64,000 bases of DNA from Streptomyces olivochromogenes (GTDB taxonomy: Bacteria > Actinomycetota > Actinomycetes > Streptomycetales > Streptomycetaceae). Each line of letters opens with the position of its first letter. Within the stretch, counting starts at the first letter, position 1. Location: the NCBI RefSeq assembly GCF_021538895.1, contig NZ_JADDRL010000008.1, positions 82,936 through 146,935 of the forward strand, given 5' to 3'. The translations under genes and the position numbers were made by a program. Of this stretch, positions 14,696-23,126 are shown piece by piece. The notes under the pieces were generated by a model. That model did not search any database and was not told the DNA's origin. It saw only the letters and a program-made list of their open reading frames with translations.

Positions 14696-16234
14696 ATGAC
14701 ACCTCACATCTCCAGGAGCGGCGCGGGTCGCAAGGGCCTCGTCACGCTCATCTGTGGTGCGCTGGCCGCCGGAGGGCTCGCAGCCGCCGGCGTCGCCACG
14801 CTGGAACCGGGGGCGGCCTCCGCCTCCTCCCACCGGGAGGCCCCGCTCATCTCGGGCACCCCGCAGTACGACAACACGGACGTGTACGCGTTCGTCAGCC
14901 CGGACAAGCCCGACACGACGACGATCGTGGCGAACTGGATCCCCTTCGAGGAGCCGGCCGGCGGTCCGAACTTCTACACCTTCGCGGACGACGCCCAGTA
15001 CGACATCCACATCGACAACAACGGTGACGCGCAGGGCGAGCTGCTGTTCCGCTACACCTTCAAGACGCACACCAAGAACAAGAACACCTTCCTCTACAAC
15101 ACGGGCCCGGTCACCAGCCTGGACGACCCGGACCTCAACATCACGCAGACGTACGACATCGACCTCGTCAGGCTGAAGAACCAGCGCGTGGTGTCGAAGA
15201 CCAAGCTCGCGGACGACGTTCCGGTGGCCCCGTCGAACGTCGGCAAGGCGTCGATGCCGGACTACGGCAAGCTGCGCTCGCAAGCCATCTACAAGACGGC
15301 GGGCGGCGCGCAGACCTTCGCCGGTCAGGCCGACGACCCGTTCTTCCTGGACCTGCGCGTCTTCGACCTGCTGTACGGCGGCAACCTCACCGAGGTCGGC
15401 CGGGACACGCTCAAGGGCTACAACGTCAACTCCATCGCGCTGCAGGTGCCGAACGACCTGATCCGCGAGTCCTCCCACCAGCCGATCGTCGGCATCTGGT
15501 CGACCACCGAGCGCAAGAACGCCCAGGGTTACTACTCTCAGGTCTCGCGCCTGGGCAACCCGCTGGTCAACGAGGTCGTCAACCCGCAAAAGGACAAGGA
15601 CAAGTTCAACGCGTCCGCGCCCTGGGACGACGCGCAGTTCCTGAAGAACGTGACCAACCCCGAGCTGCCGAAGCTCATCGAGGGCATCTACAAGATCAAG
15701 GCCCCGGCCGAGCCGCGCAACGACCTGGTGGACGTCTTCCTGAAGGGCGTCAAGGGACTCAACCAGCCGCCGAACGTGCGTCCGTCGGAGGAGCTGCGCC
15801 TGAACACCTCGATCACGCCGGCCATGCACCCGAAGCGGCTGGGTGTCCTCGACGGCGACAACGCGGGCTTCCCGAACGGGCGCCGGCTGACGGACGACGT
15901 CATCGACGCCTCCCTCCAGGTGGTCGAGGGCGAACTGGTCGGTTCCAAGAACGACCTGGGCGACGCGGTCGACAAGAACGACAAGAAGTTCGAGAAGTAC
16001 TTCCCGTACGTGGCCCAGCCGACGTCCGGTTCGCGCGGCGCCCTCGCCAAGGGCACGACCAGTGGCGCGGACGTCCGCAGCCAGCTCGGTGACGCGCTGC
16101 AGCCGGCGGGTTCGTCCGGCGGCACCGACAACACGGTCCTGATCGCCGGCTCGGCGGCCTCGGGCGCGGCCGGGATCCTGCTGATCGGCACCGGCCTCGC
16201 GTGGTGGCGCCGGCGGATGCAGCGCCCGTACTAG
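14696..16234 (+). CDS. DUF4331 family secreted, membrane-anchored protein
   Basis: 512-aa exported protein of unknown function. Signal peptide at residues 1-43 (GLVTLICGALAAGGLAAAGV, cleavage near ASA-SSHREAP). The DUF4331 hallmark follows at once: SSHREAPLISGTPQYDNTDV YAFVSPD. The domain runs to about 430. A C-terminal hydrophobic helix (VLIAGSAASGAAGILLIG) and basic tail WWRRRMQRPY anchor it in the membrane. ATG 14696 has GGAGG eight bases upstream; a TTG at 14675 would add seven residues. First gene of an operon with a TPR protein and a NicO transporter, divergent from sigK. Confidence 0.93.
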   Translation: MTPHISRSGAGRKGLVTLICGALAAGGLAAAGVATLEPGAASASSHREAPLISGTPQYDNTDVYAFVSPDKPDTTTIVANWIPFEEPAGGPNFYTFADDAQYDIHIDNNGDAQGELLFRYTFKTHTKNKNTFLYNTGPVTSLDDPDLNITQTYDIDLVRLKNQRVVSKTKLADDVPVAPSNVGKASMPDYGKLRSQAIYKTAGGAQTFAGQADDPFFLDLRVFDLLYGGNLTEVGRDTLKGYNVNSIALQVPNDLIRESSHQPIVGIWSTTERKNAQGYYSQVSRLGNPLVNEVVNPQKDKDKFNASAPWDDAQFLKNVTNPELPKLIEGIYKIKAPAEPRNDLVDVFLKGVKGLNQPPNVRPSEELRLNTSITPAMHPKRLGVLDGDNAGFPNGRRLTDDVIDASLQVVEGELVGSKNDLGDAVDKNDKKFEKYFPYVAQPTSGSRGALAKGTTSGADVRSQLGDALQPAGSSGGTDNTVLIAGSAASGAAGILLIGTGLAWWRRRMQRPY

Positions 16235-16264
16235 TCCCCACGAACAGGTACCGGTCGGTACCAG

Positions 16265-16345
16265 CCCGTACTGATCCCCACCAGTACGGGTCCCCTCAGA
16301 CCGGCGCGGCCCGCGTACTCCATCCCCCACGGCGCGGGCCGCGCC
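16265..16345 (+). terminator. Two strong hairpins between the DUF4331 and TPR genes
   Basis: Hairpin 1: CCCGTACTG (16265-16273) pairs with CAGTACGGG (16282-16290). Hairpin 2: GGCGCGGCCCGCG (16303-16315) pairs with CGCGGGCCGCGCC (16333-16345), 13 bp perfect. There is no T-run. They may be a partial terminator or an RNA stabiliser that makes DUF4331 mRNA more abundant than the downstream genes. Confidence 0.55.
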
Positions 16346-16389
16346 GCTCCACGACTTTCCAGCAGCGACCAGGCGACCTAGGAGAGGGC

Positions 16390-17925
16390 ATGTCCCCGCG
16401 CACGAACGACAACGAGCCCGCCGGGCGGCCGGTGGCCACAGACGAGGGTGACCTGCCGGAACCCGGGACGACACCTTCGGCCGCCGAGGCCGAGACCCAG
16501 ACCGAGGGCGCCGTGGGCGAGAGCACCGTGGGCGAGGGCGCCGAAGGTGATGAACGGGTCGCCGCCGTGCGGCGGGTCGCGGCTGCCGGGAGGCGCTGGC
16601 GGGGGGCCCAGCTCGTCGGATGCGCCGCCCTGTTGGCCGTCGCCATGACCGGCGGGGCCATCGCCGTGTCGGCCGCGCGCGACGGGGCGCCCCAGCCGGT
16701 GGCGGCCTCCTCCAGCGCCGTGTCCCCCGGTCTGCTGGGCAGCGGGGACCTCGACGCCGGCATCACCTCCCTCCAGGCCCATCTGCGCTCCCAGCCCAGG
16801 GACTTCGGCAGCTGGGCCACCCTCGGCCTCGCGTACGTCGAGCAGGCGCGCACCAAGGGCGACCCGTCCCGGTATCCGCAGGCGGACAAGGCGCTGAAGC
16901 GGGCCCTGGAGCTGTCCCCGGACAACGACCAGGCGCTGGCCGGCCGCGCCGCCCTCGCCGCCGCCCGGCACGACTTCAAGGACGCCCTCACCTACGCGGA
17001 CAAGGCCCTGAAGCAGAACCCCTACAGCGAACGCGCCCTGTGCTCCCGTATCGACGCCCTGGTCGAACTCGGCCGGTACGAGGAGGCGGGGAAGGCCGCC
17101 GACACCGCGGACGCGCGCAAGCCCGGGGTGCCGGTGTTCACGCGGTACGCCTACGTGCGCGAGCTGCGCGGCGAGGTCGGCACCGCGCGGCGGATCCTCG
17201 AACAGGCCCTGGCCGCGGCCACCTCCCGGGGCGACGTGGCGTACGTGTCCGCCCAGCTCGGCCAACTCGCCTGGAACCAGGGCGACTACAGGACAGCGCT
17301 GCGGTACTACGGCCGTGCGCTCGCCGCCGACGAGAACTACCTGCCCGCCCTGGAGGGCCGCGCCCGCGCCCAGTCGGCGAGCGGGGACCGGGCCGCCGCC
17401 GTCAAGGGCATGGAACTCGTCGTCTCGCGCTTCCCCCTGCCCGGGCCGCTCGTCGAACTCGGCGAGCTGTACGAGGCCCGGGGCGCCGACGGCGACCGGG
17501 CGAAGGCCCGTGACCAGTACGCCCTGGTCGACGCCTGGATCGCCCTGGCCCGCGCCAACGGCGTCAACGCCGACCTGGACACCGCGCTCGCCGCCGCCGA
17601 CCACGGCGACAAGGCCGAGGCCCTGCGCGCCGCGCGCGCCGAATGGGCCCGCCGCCACACCGTGCACACCGCGGACGCGCTCGCCTGGGCCCTGCACGTC
17701 AACGGCCACGACCAGGAGGCCCTCCCCTACGCCCGCCGGGCCACGGCGACCGGCTACCGCAACGCCTCGTTCCTCTACCACCGCGGCACGATCGAGCTCG
17801 CCACGGGCCACGAGAAGGACGGCCGCGCCTCCCTCACGGCGGCGCTGAAGCTGAACCCCGGCTTCTCCCCCCTGGGCGCGAGCAGGGCCCGCGCGGAGCT
17901 GAAGAACCCGGAGGCGGCCAAGTGA
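16390..17925 (+). CDS. Tetratricopeptide-repeat membrane protein
   Basis: 511-aa protein with an acidic N-terminal cytoplasmic stretch, one membrane helix at about residues 75-95 (LVGCAALLAVAMTGGAIAVSA) and a long outer TPR region (residues 125-505). Repeats are visible as AxxxLxxAL patterns, for example FGSWATLGLAYVEQA, ALTYADKALKQNPYSERAL and TALRYYGRALAADENYLPAL. ATG 16390 has GGAGAGGG upstream. TPR proteins scaffold complexes; here the partners are plausibly the DUF4331 protein before it and the metal transporter after it, whose GTG overlaps this stop. No enzymatic motif. Confidence 0.88.
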   Translation: MSPRTNDNEPAGRPVATDEGDLPEPGTTPSAAEAETQTEGAVGESTVGEGAEGDERVAAVRRVAAAGRRWRGAQLVGCAALLAVAMTGGAIAVSAARDGAPQPVAASSSAVSPGLLGSGDLDAGITSLQAHLRSQPRDFGSWATLGLAYVEQARTKGDPSRYPQADKALKRALELSPDNDQALAGRAALAAARHDFKDALTYADKALKQNPYSERALCSRIDALVELGRYEEAGKAADTADARKPGVPVFTRYAYVRELRGEVGTARRILEQALAAATSRGDVAYVSAQLGQLAWNQGDYRTALRYYGRALAADENYLPALEGRARAQSASGDRAAAVKGMELVVSRFPLPGPLVELGELYEARGADGDRAKARDQYALVDAWIALARANGVNADLDTALAAADHGDKAEALRAARAEWARRHTVHTADALAWALHVNGHDQEALPYARRATATGYRNASFLYHRGTIELATGHEKDGRASLTAALKLNPGFSPLGASRARAELKNPEAAK

Positions 17926-19589
17926 CGCTGCGCCGACCGCTCGCCGCCGCCGCGGCCGTCCTCACGGCCGCCTGCGCGCTCGCCCTCGTCCCTGCCGCGA
18001 GCGCGAGCGCGCACCCCCTCGGCAACTTCACCGTCAACCGTTACGACGGTCTCGTCGCCGCCCCGGGACAGCTGCGCGTCGACCATGTCGAGGACCTCGC
18101 CGAGATCCCGGCCACCCAGGCCAAGCCGGACATCAAGCGGCTGGGCATGACCGCGTGGGCCCGGCAGCGGTGCGCCACGGCCGCCGAGGGCAGCAGGCTC
18201 ACCGTCGACGGCCGTAGGACCACCCTGTCCGTCCGCGCGAGCCACGCGCTGCCGCGCCCCGGGCAGGCCGGACTCGACACCCTCAGGGTGGAGTGCCGGC
18301 TCACCGCCGAACTCCCCAAGAACGGCACGATCGCCCTCGGCTTCCACAGCGCGGGCACGTCCACCGGGCCCGGCTGGCGGGAGATCACCGCGCGCGGCGA
18401 CCGGATGACGCTCAGCGCCACGGACGTACCGAAGACCTCCCTCTCCCACGAACTCACCAGTTACCCGAAGGAGTTGCTCTCCTCACCGGCGGACACGGCC
18501 GATGCGTCGCTGCGCGTCCGGCCCGGTGGTCCGGCCCTCGCCGAGGAGCACCAGGCGGCTCCCGGCGCCGCCGTACTGCCCCGGGGCGCCGACCGCTGGA
18601 CCCGCGCCCTCGACAACCTCGTCGCCCGCCACGACCTCACCGTCGGCTTCGCCGCCCTCGCCCTGCTCATCGCGGTGGGCCTCGGCGCCATGCACGCCCT
18701 CGCGCCGGGCCACGGCAAGACCCTGATGGCCGCGACGGCGGCGGCCCGTGGCGGCCGGGCCCGGATGAAGGACGTGCTCCCGCTGGCCGCCTCGGTCACG
18801 GTGACCCACACCCTGGGCGTCGTCGCCCTGGGCCTGCTGGTCACCGCCGGCTCGGCCGCGACGCCCTCGGTGATCGCCTGGCTGGGCATCGCCAGCGGTG
18901 TCCTGGTGACGGTGGCGGGCGCCAATCTCGTACGCCGGGCCTGGCGCGCCCGCGCGCACGCGCACACCCACGAACACACCCAGGCCGACGACGCCCACGC
19001 CCACGCCCACGAGGAAGCGCCCGAACGTCAGTTGGCCCTGGCTGGCGCCCACACCGAAGCGGCCCACTCGGGCCACACCCACGACCACGACCACGACGAC
19101 CACCATCATCACGGGCACGAGCACGATCATGACCATGGACACGGCCACGACCACGGGCACGACCATGAGCACGGTCACCACCACGACCACTCCCACGCCG
19201 TCGAGCACACTCACGGCGGCTTCACCCACACCCACGCCACCGCCCCCACCCTGCGCGGCACGATCCTGCTCGGCTTCGCGGGCGGGCTCGTGCCCAGCCC
19301 CTCCGCCGTGGTGGTGCTCGTCGGCGCGGCGGCGCTCGGCCAGGCGTGGTTCGGGCTGCTGCTCGTCGTCGCGTACGGGGTCGGGCTCGCCATGACGCTC
19401 ACCGCGGCCGGGTTCGCCGTCGTCAGGCTGGGTACGGGAATCAATCGGGTGATGGACCGTCGCCCCCGCTGGACGGTGCACCCGATGGCCGCCCTGATCC
19501 GCAGGACCGTCCCCCTCGCATCGGCGTTCGTCGTCGTCGCCCTGGGGGTCGGATTGGTACTCAAGGGGGCGGCATCCGCACTCGGCTGA
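17922..19589 (+). CDS. NicO-family nickel/cobalt-type transporter with secreted N-domain and His-rich loop
   Basis: 555-aa membrane protein. Signal peptide (residues 1-30, ending SASA-HPLGNFTVNRY), an outer beta-rich domain to about 220, then a multi-helix NicO/HupE-like core. The metal motif GAMHALAPGHGKTLMAA is near residues 252-268. A spectacular His/Asp-rich cytoplasmic or loop segment spans about 345-438 (runs such as HDHDHDDHHHHGHEHDHDHG). Helices resume after it (LRGTILLGFAGGLVPSPSAV). The family moves divalent metals, often Ni or Co, usually for efflux. GTG 17922 overlaps the TPR stop (GTGA), so the genes are coupled. The N-terminal HPLGNFTVN domain is shared with other actinobacterial NicO fusions. 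Confidence 0.88.
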   Translation: MTLRRPLAAAAAVLTAACALALVPAASASAHPLGNFTVNRYDGLVAAPGQLRVDHVEDLAEIPATQAKPDIKRLGMTAWARQRCATAAEGSRLTVDGRRTTLSVRASHALPRPGQAGLDTLRVECRLTAELPKNGTIALGFHSAGTSTGPGWREITARGDRMTLSATDVPKTSLSHELTSYPKELLSSPADTADASLRVRPGGPALAEEHQAAPGAAVLPRGADRWTRALDNLVARHDLTVGFAALALLIAVGLGAMHALAPGHGKTLMAATAAARGGRARMKDVLPLAASVTVTHTLGVVALGLLVTAGSAATPSVIAWLGIASGVLVTVAGANLVRRAWRARAHAHTHEHTQADDAHAHAHEEAPERQLALAGAHTEAAHSGHTHDHDHDDHHHHGHEHDHDHGHGHDHGHDHEHGHHHDHSHAVEHTHGGFTHTHATAPTLRGTILLGFAGGLVPSPSAVVVLVGAAALGQAWFGLLLVVAYGVGLAMTLTAAGFAVVRLGTGINRVMDRRPRWTVHPMAALIRRTVPLASAFVVVALGVGLVLKGAASALG

Positions 19590-19634
19590 GCTACTTTTGT
19601 GGAGATATCACGCGAGATGCCGTGGGGGGCGCCG

Positions 19635-21239
19635 GTGTCCGAAGAACCGGGCAGTGAACGTGTGATCGCGGGTCGCTACCGACTCCTGTCCCCGCTCGGC
19701 GAGGGCGGCATGGGGACCGTGTGGCGGGCCCGCGACGAGGTGCTGCACCGCGAGGTCGCGGTCAAGGAGGTACGGGCGCCTGCCGGGCTGTCCGGCCCGG
19801 AGGTCGAGCGGATGTACGCCCGCCTGGAGCGCGAGGCGTGGGCCGCGGCCCGGGTCGCCAACCGCAACGTGGTGACGGTGTACGACGTGGCGGCGCAGGA
19901 CGGCAGACCCTGGATCGTCATGGAGCTGGTCCGCGGCCTGTCCCTGGCCGACCAGTTGGAGGCGCAGGGGCCGCTGTCCCCGCAGGGCGCGGCGTCCATC
20001 GGCGCCGAGGTGCTGGCCGCGCTGCGCGCCGCGCACGCCGCCGGGGTCCTGCACCGGGACGTGAAGCCGGCCAACGTGCTGCTGGCGAACGACGGCCGGG
20101 TGGTGCTGACCGACTTCGGGATCGCGATGGTCGAGGGCAGCTCCGCGCTGACCATGACCGGCGAGGTGATCGGCTCGCCCGAATTCCTCGCACCCGAGCG
20201 GGCCCTGGGGCGCACCCCGGGCCCGGAGTCCGATCTGTGGTCGCTCGGTGTGCTGCTGTACGCGGCCGTCGAGGGCAACTCCCCGTTCCGTCAGGACACC
20301 CCGCTCAGCACGCTGCGGGCCGTCGTCGACGAGGAGCTGCCGGCGCCGCGCCGGGCCGGTCCGCTGGCCACCGTCATCCAGGGCCTGCTGCGCAAGGACC
20401 CCGCCGAGCGGCTGCCGGCCGACCAGGCGGAGCGGGACCTGCGGCTCATCGCGGCGGGCGGCGCCCCGCGCGCGGACACGGCGCCCGTGGCGTCGTACGC
20501 CCCGACGGCCCCGACGGTCATGGCGCCGCCGCAACGGCAGTCCCCCACCCCGCCGATGCCGGTTCCGACCCGGCCGGGCCCGACCGCGACGACCCCGGCC
20601 GAATCGCCGGAACGCGGTCGCCGTGCCGCCGTGGTGCTGGTCGCCGGTCTGGTCGCGCTCGCGCTGGCGCTGGCCGGTCTGACGTACGCGCTGCTCAACC
20701 ACGGCAACGGGCACGACGGGAACAACGCGGGCGGCGGGACGACCGACAGCAAGTCGGGCAGCAGCCTGAGTTCCCCCGCCCCGTCCCGCACCACCGACTC
20801 GGACACCGGTGCCCCGCCACCCACTCCGAGCAGCACTCCGCCCAGCAGTACGCCGGCCCAGTCCGTGCACGTCACGCTGACCGGCGCGAACACGGACTAC
20901 TCCGGGGACTGTCCACCGCCGACCGCCCAGGCGCCCGCCTTCACGGCGACGTTCACGGTGGGGCGGCTGCCCGCGCGGGTGGAGTACCGGTGGGTGGTCA
21001 AGGACGGCTCGGTGTCCGATGCCGGGTGGAAGACGCTGTCGTTCCCGGCGGACGGCGACAAGACGCAGCAGGACAAGGTGATCGTGACGACGTACTCCGC
21101 GGGCGGGACGATCGAGAACGCGATCAGCGTGGAGGTGCGCGGCCCGGTGCACACGACGTCGAACTCGGTGCCGTTCTCGGTGACCTGCGCAACGACGGAG
21201 ACCCCGACGGGCGGGGCCTCCCCCTCGCCTTCGGCCTAG
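19635..21239 (+). CDS. PASTA-less receptor-type Ser/Thr protein kinase (PknB family)
   Basis: 534-aa membrane kinase. Catalytic domain at about residues 12-265: glycine loop [20 protein letters not shown] lysine, catalytic [12 protein letters not shown] near 138-149, DFG near 160, and [14 protein letters not shown] Pro/Thr linker leads to one membrane helix (332-354, [20 protein letters not shown]). The outer domain (about 415-520) has two cysteines (SGDCPPP and VTCATT) around a beta-sandwich-like fold ([17 protein letters not shown]), not PASTA. GTG 19635 is preferred because GGGGGG precedes it; GTG 19599 would add 12 residues. It follows the NicO gene by 45 bp on the same strand. Its stop interlocks with that of the convergent lipase. 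Confidence 0.9.
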   Translation: MSEEPGSERVIAGRYRLLSPLGEGGMGTVWRARDEVLHREVAVKEVRAPAGLSGPEVERMYARLEREAWAAARVANRNVVTVYDVAAQDGRPWIVMELVRGLSLADQLEAQGPLSPQGAASIGAEVLAALRAAHAAGVLHRDVKPANVLLANDGRVVLTDFGIAMVEGSSALTMTGEVIGSPEFLAPERALGRTPGPESDLWSLGVLLYAAVEGNSPFRQDTPLSTLRAVVDEELPAPRRAGPLATVIQGLLRKDPAERLPADQAERDLRLIAAGGAPRADTAPVASYAPTAPTVMAPPQRQSPTPPMPVPTRPGPTATTPAESPERGRRAAVVLVAGLVALALALAGLTYALLNHGNGHDGNNAGGGTTDSKSGSSLSSPAPSRTTDSDTGAPPPTPSSTPPSSTPAQSVHVTLTGANTDYSGDCPPPTAQAPAFTATFTVGRLPARVEYRWVVKDGSVSDAGWKTLSFPADGDKTQQDKVIVTTYSAGGTIENAISVEVRGPVHTTSNSVPFSVTCATTETPTGGASPSPSA

Positions 21240-22045
21240 GCCGCGCTGGTCAGTACGGGCAGGTAGCCGCCCGACTGGCCGGCGGCGGTCGGGTGGTACG
21301 ACTCGCCGATGTCGAACCATTCGAGGCTGTGCAGCCAGGAGCTGCTGGAGCAGATCTCGTGGCCGGTGAAGGTGGAGCGGATGTCGCCGAAGGCGAAGCC
21401 GTGGTCGGCGGCGCGCTTGGCGATCGCGGCGTCCAGGTAGTCGGCCGCGTTGTTGATGGCGGAGCGCTTGGTCTCGGAGAGGCCGATGCATGACGCGCCC
21501 AGCTTGTAGAAGCGGGGGTAGCCGAGCACGACCACGTGGGCGGACGGGGCCCTGGCGCTGATCGCGTTGTAGACGTTGTCGAGCTTGCCGGGGAGCGTCG
21601 AGTCGACGTAGGCCCTCGCCGTGTTGATCCGGGACAGGCAGGTGCTGTCGGAGTTGAGCACACAGGTCGTCATGACGTCGGCGAAGCCGGCGTCGTTGCC
21701 GCCGATGGTGATCGAGACGAGGGACGTCGAGGAGTTGAGCGAGCCGAGCTGATTGGCGAGCACGTCGTCGGTCCGGGCGCCCGAGCAGGCGTTGAAGGCG
21801 AACGACGAGGGAGCGTGGGCGGCGTTCCACAGGTACGGGTACGCCTTGGTGCTGCGGTCGCAGCTGCCGCTGGAGCCGATGTAGCTGCCCGATCCGACCC
21901 CGGAGGAGTAGGAGTCGCCGAGGGCCACGTAGCCGCCGGTCGCGGCCAGTTGGGGGGACGCCTGCGCCGCGGCCGCCCCGGTGAGGGCGAAGCCGGTGGC
22001 GAGGAGGAGCGAGGTAACGTATGCCGTAAATCGGAAACGTCTCAT
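21236..22045 (-). CDS. Secreted GDSL/SGNH lipase-esterase
   Basis: 269-aa extracellular hydrolase of the S. rimosus/S. coelicolor lipase type. Signal peptide 1-30 (SLLLATGFALTGAAAAQAS). Block I YVALGDSYSSGVG with nucleophile S45; block III Asn in SITIGGNDAGF; block V catalytic His H251 in ESYHPTAAGQ. Six cysteines in the mature part fit three disulfides (SCDRST, NACSG, TTCVLN, TCLSR, ASCIG, EICSS). ATG 22045 is preceded by GGGAGGTTCC. It acts on lipid esters outside the cell. The stop codon shares the CTAG with the kinase stop on the other strand. Confidence 0.95.
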   Translation of the reverse strand: MRRFRFTAYVTSLLLATGFALTGAAAAQASPQLAATGGYVALGDSYSSGVGSGSYIGSSGSCDRSTKAYPYLWNAAHAPSSFAFNACSGARTDDVLANQLGSLNSSTSLVSITIGGNDAGFADVMTTCVLNSDSTCLSRINTARAYVDSTLPGKLDNVYNAISARAPSAHVVVLGYPRFYKLGASCIGLSETKRSAINNAADYLDAAIAKRAADHGFAFGDIRSTFTGHEICSSSSWLHSLEWFDIGESYHPTAAGQSGGYLPVLTSAA

Positions 22046-22074
22046 GGAACCTCCCTTTAGCAGGATCTCTGCCA

Positions 22075-22101
22075 CAACTGTCGTAGCAACTACGCGTGTT
22101 G
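22075..22101. promoter_or_regulatory. 27-bp palindrome upstream of the GDSL lipase gene
   Basis: CAAC-TGT-CGTAG-CAA-CTACG-CGT-GTTG: nested inverted repeats about a CAA centre, 30-56 bp upstream of the lipase ATG. It lies in a local AT-richer stretch, as expected for a promoter. A dimeric repressor or activator site is likely; the protein is not evident. Confidence 0.5.
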
Positions 22102-22306
22102 ACGGGAAGTGTTCATGCCAAGACTTTTGAGGACTCAACGAGACCGATCACGGCCGTTCATGACTCATTGACGGCATGCTCATGACACATCTATTGACAG
22201 AACGTCAGTACAGGACCGCGTGCGGCGCTTCCACACCTTGACGGCCAGTGTTCGACTGCGCGACATTGAAGTCCGGCATCCGGCGCTTCGGGGGGCAAAG
22301 TCGCCC

Positions 22307-22762
22307 ATGCAGACCAAAAGGATCACGTCAGCTTCGACGGACGACGCCGAGCGGGCGCGGACGGGTCCGGGGAGGGACCTGTCGCCGCTGCTCGCGGGAG
22401 CCGCGACGGCCATCGCTGGAGTCGGCGCGCTGCTCGCGCTCACCGGTTCCGGGTCGCCGCTGCGCGCGCCGTTCACGCTGTTCTTCCTGTTCGCGGCGCC
22501 GGCTTCGGCCATCGCCGTGGCTCTGCGGGGGCTGGATCCGTTCGGCCGGGTGCTGGCCGGTGTGGTCGGATCCGTGGTGCTGACCATGCTGGTGGCACAG
22601 AGCATGCTGGCCGTGCACCGGTGGTCCGTGCGCGGCGGAGTCGTCGCCGTGACCGTGCTCAGCCTGCTGTTTCTGCTGCCGGCGCTGGTGGGTCCGCGCA
22701 TTCCGCGGCGGATCGGAAAAATCCGTTCGAGTAGCGAGACATCGTCCGACAAAGTTCTGTAA
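22307..22762 (+). CDS. Small four-helix membrane protein heading the polysaccharide cluster
   Basis: 151 aa from ATG 22307. Four membrane helices: LLAGAATAIAGVGALLALTG, FTLFFLFAAPASAIAVAL, VLAGVVGSVVLTMLVAQSML and VVAVTVLSLLFLLPALVG, with a basic C-terminal tail. No known family recognised. The ribosome site (GGGGGGCAAAG) is rather distant; a GTG at 22220 would add 29 poorly conserved-looking residues. It precedes the glycosyltransferase genes by 364 bp on the same strand, so it may be a polysaccharide-export accessory, but this is only by position. Confidence 0.65.
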   Translation: MQTKRITSASTDDAERARTGPGRDLSPLLAGAATAIAGVGALLALTGSGSPLRAPFTLFFLFAAPASAIAVALRGLDPFGRVLAGVVGSVVLTMLVAQSMLAVHRWSVRGGVVAVTVLSLLFLLPALVGPRIPRRIGKIRSSSETSSDKVL

Positions 22763-23126
22763 CGGCCATACCAACAAAAACGTGAGGCCTCGTTCCAGGT
22801 CTTGCCATACAGGTTCAATCGTCAATACCGTCGTACATCTCACCCGCATCGGTCCGTCACTACGCGGCTCCAGGGGAGGGCTCAGGGACCGCGACGGTCC
22901 GGCGCGGGGCGCGGTAGGGGGGTGCCGTGCTCGGTGAGCGCAGGTGTCATCGAGTCGTGCCGCGCGACCGACTGCCGTTTTTCGGCAGGCCGGCCAGCTT
23001 TGCCAGCTCACCCGCGTGCACGGAGATCCATGCACCGTGCCGCACGTGAGAACCCCCCTTTCGAACCGGACACATAGCCGGGCCGCCCAGGGGCGGGCGG
23101 TCCACCGGACGAGAGGGACAAGACTC
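22763..23126 (+). ncRNA. 364-bp structured leader before the glycosyltransferase cluster
   Basis: No gene seen. Three perfect short hairpins occur in series: GGACCG-CGA-CGGTCC (22886-22900), CTGCCG-TTTTT-CGGCAG (22972-22988) and GCACGG...CCGTGC (23018-23040), followed by GC-rich complementary runs at 23080-23115. The first 100 bases are AT-richer and may hold the promoter. It does not match a riboswitch I can name (I looked for ydaO/c-di-AMP type bases and did not see them). A regulatory leader is an inference. Confidence 0.35.

Noticed and set aside
22763..23126. ydaO (c-di-AMP) riboswitch
   Set aside because: The expected conserved blocks were not visible by eye; left as an unclassified structured leader.
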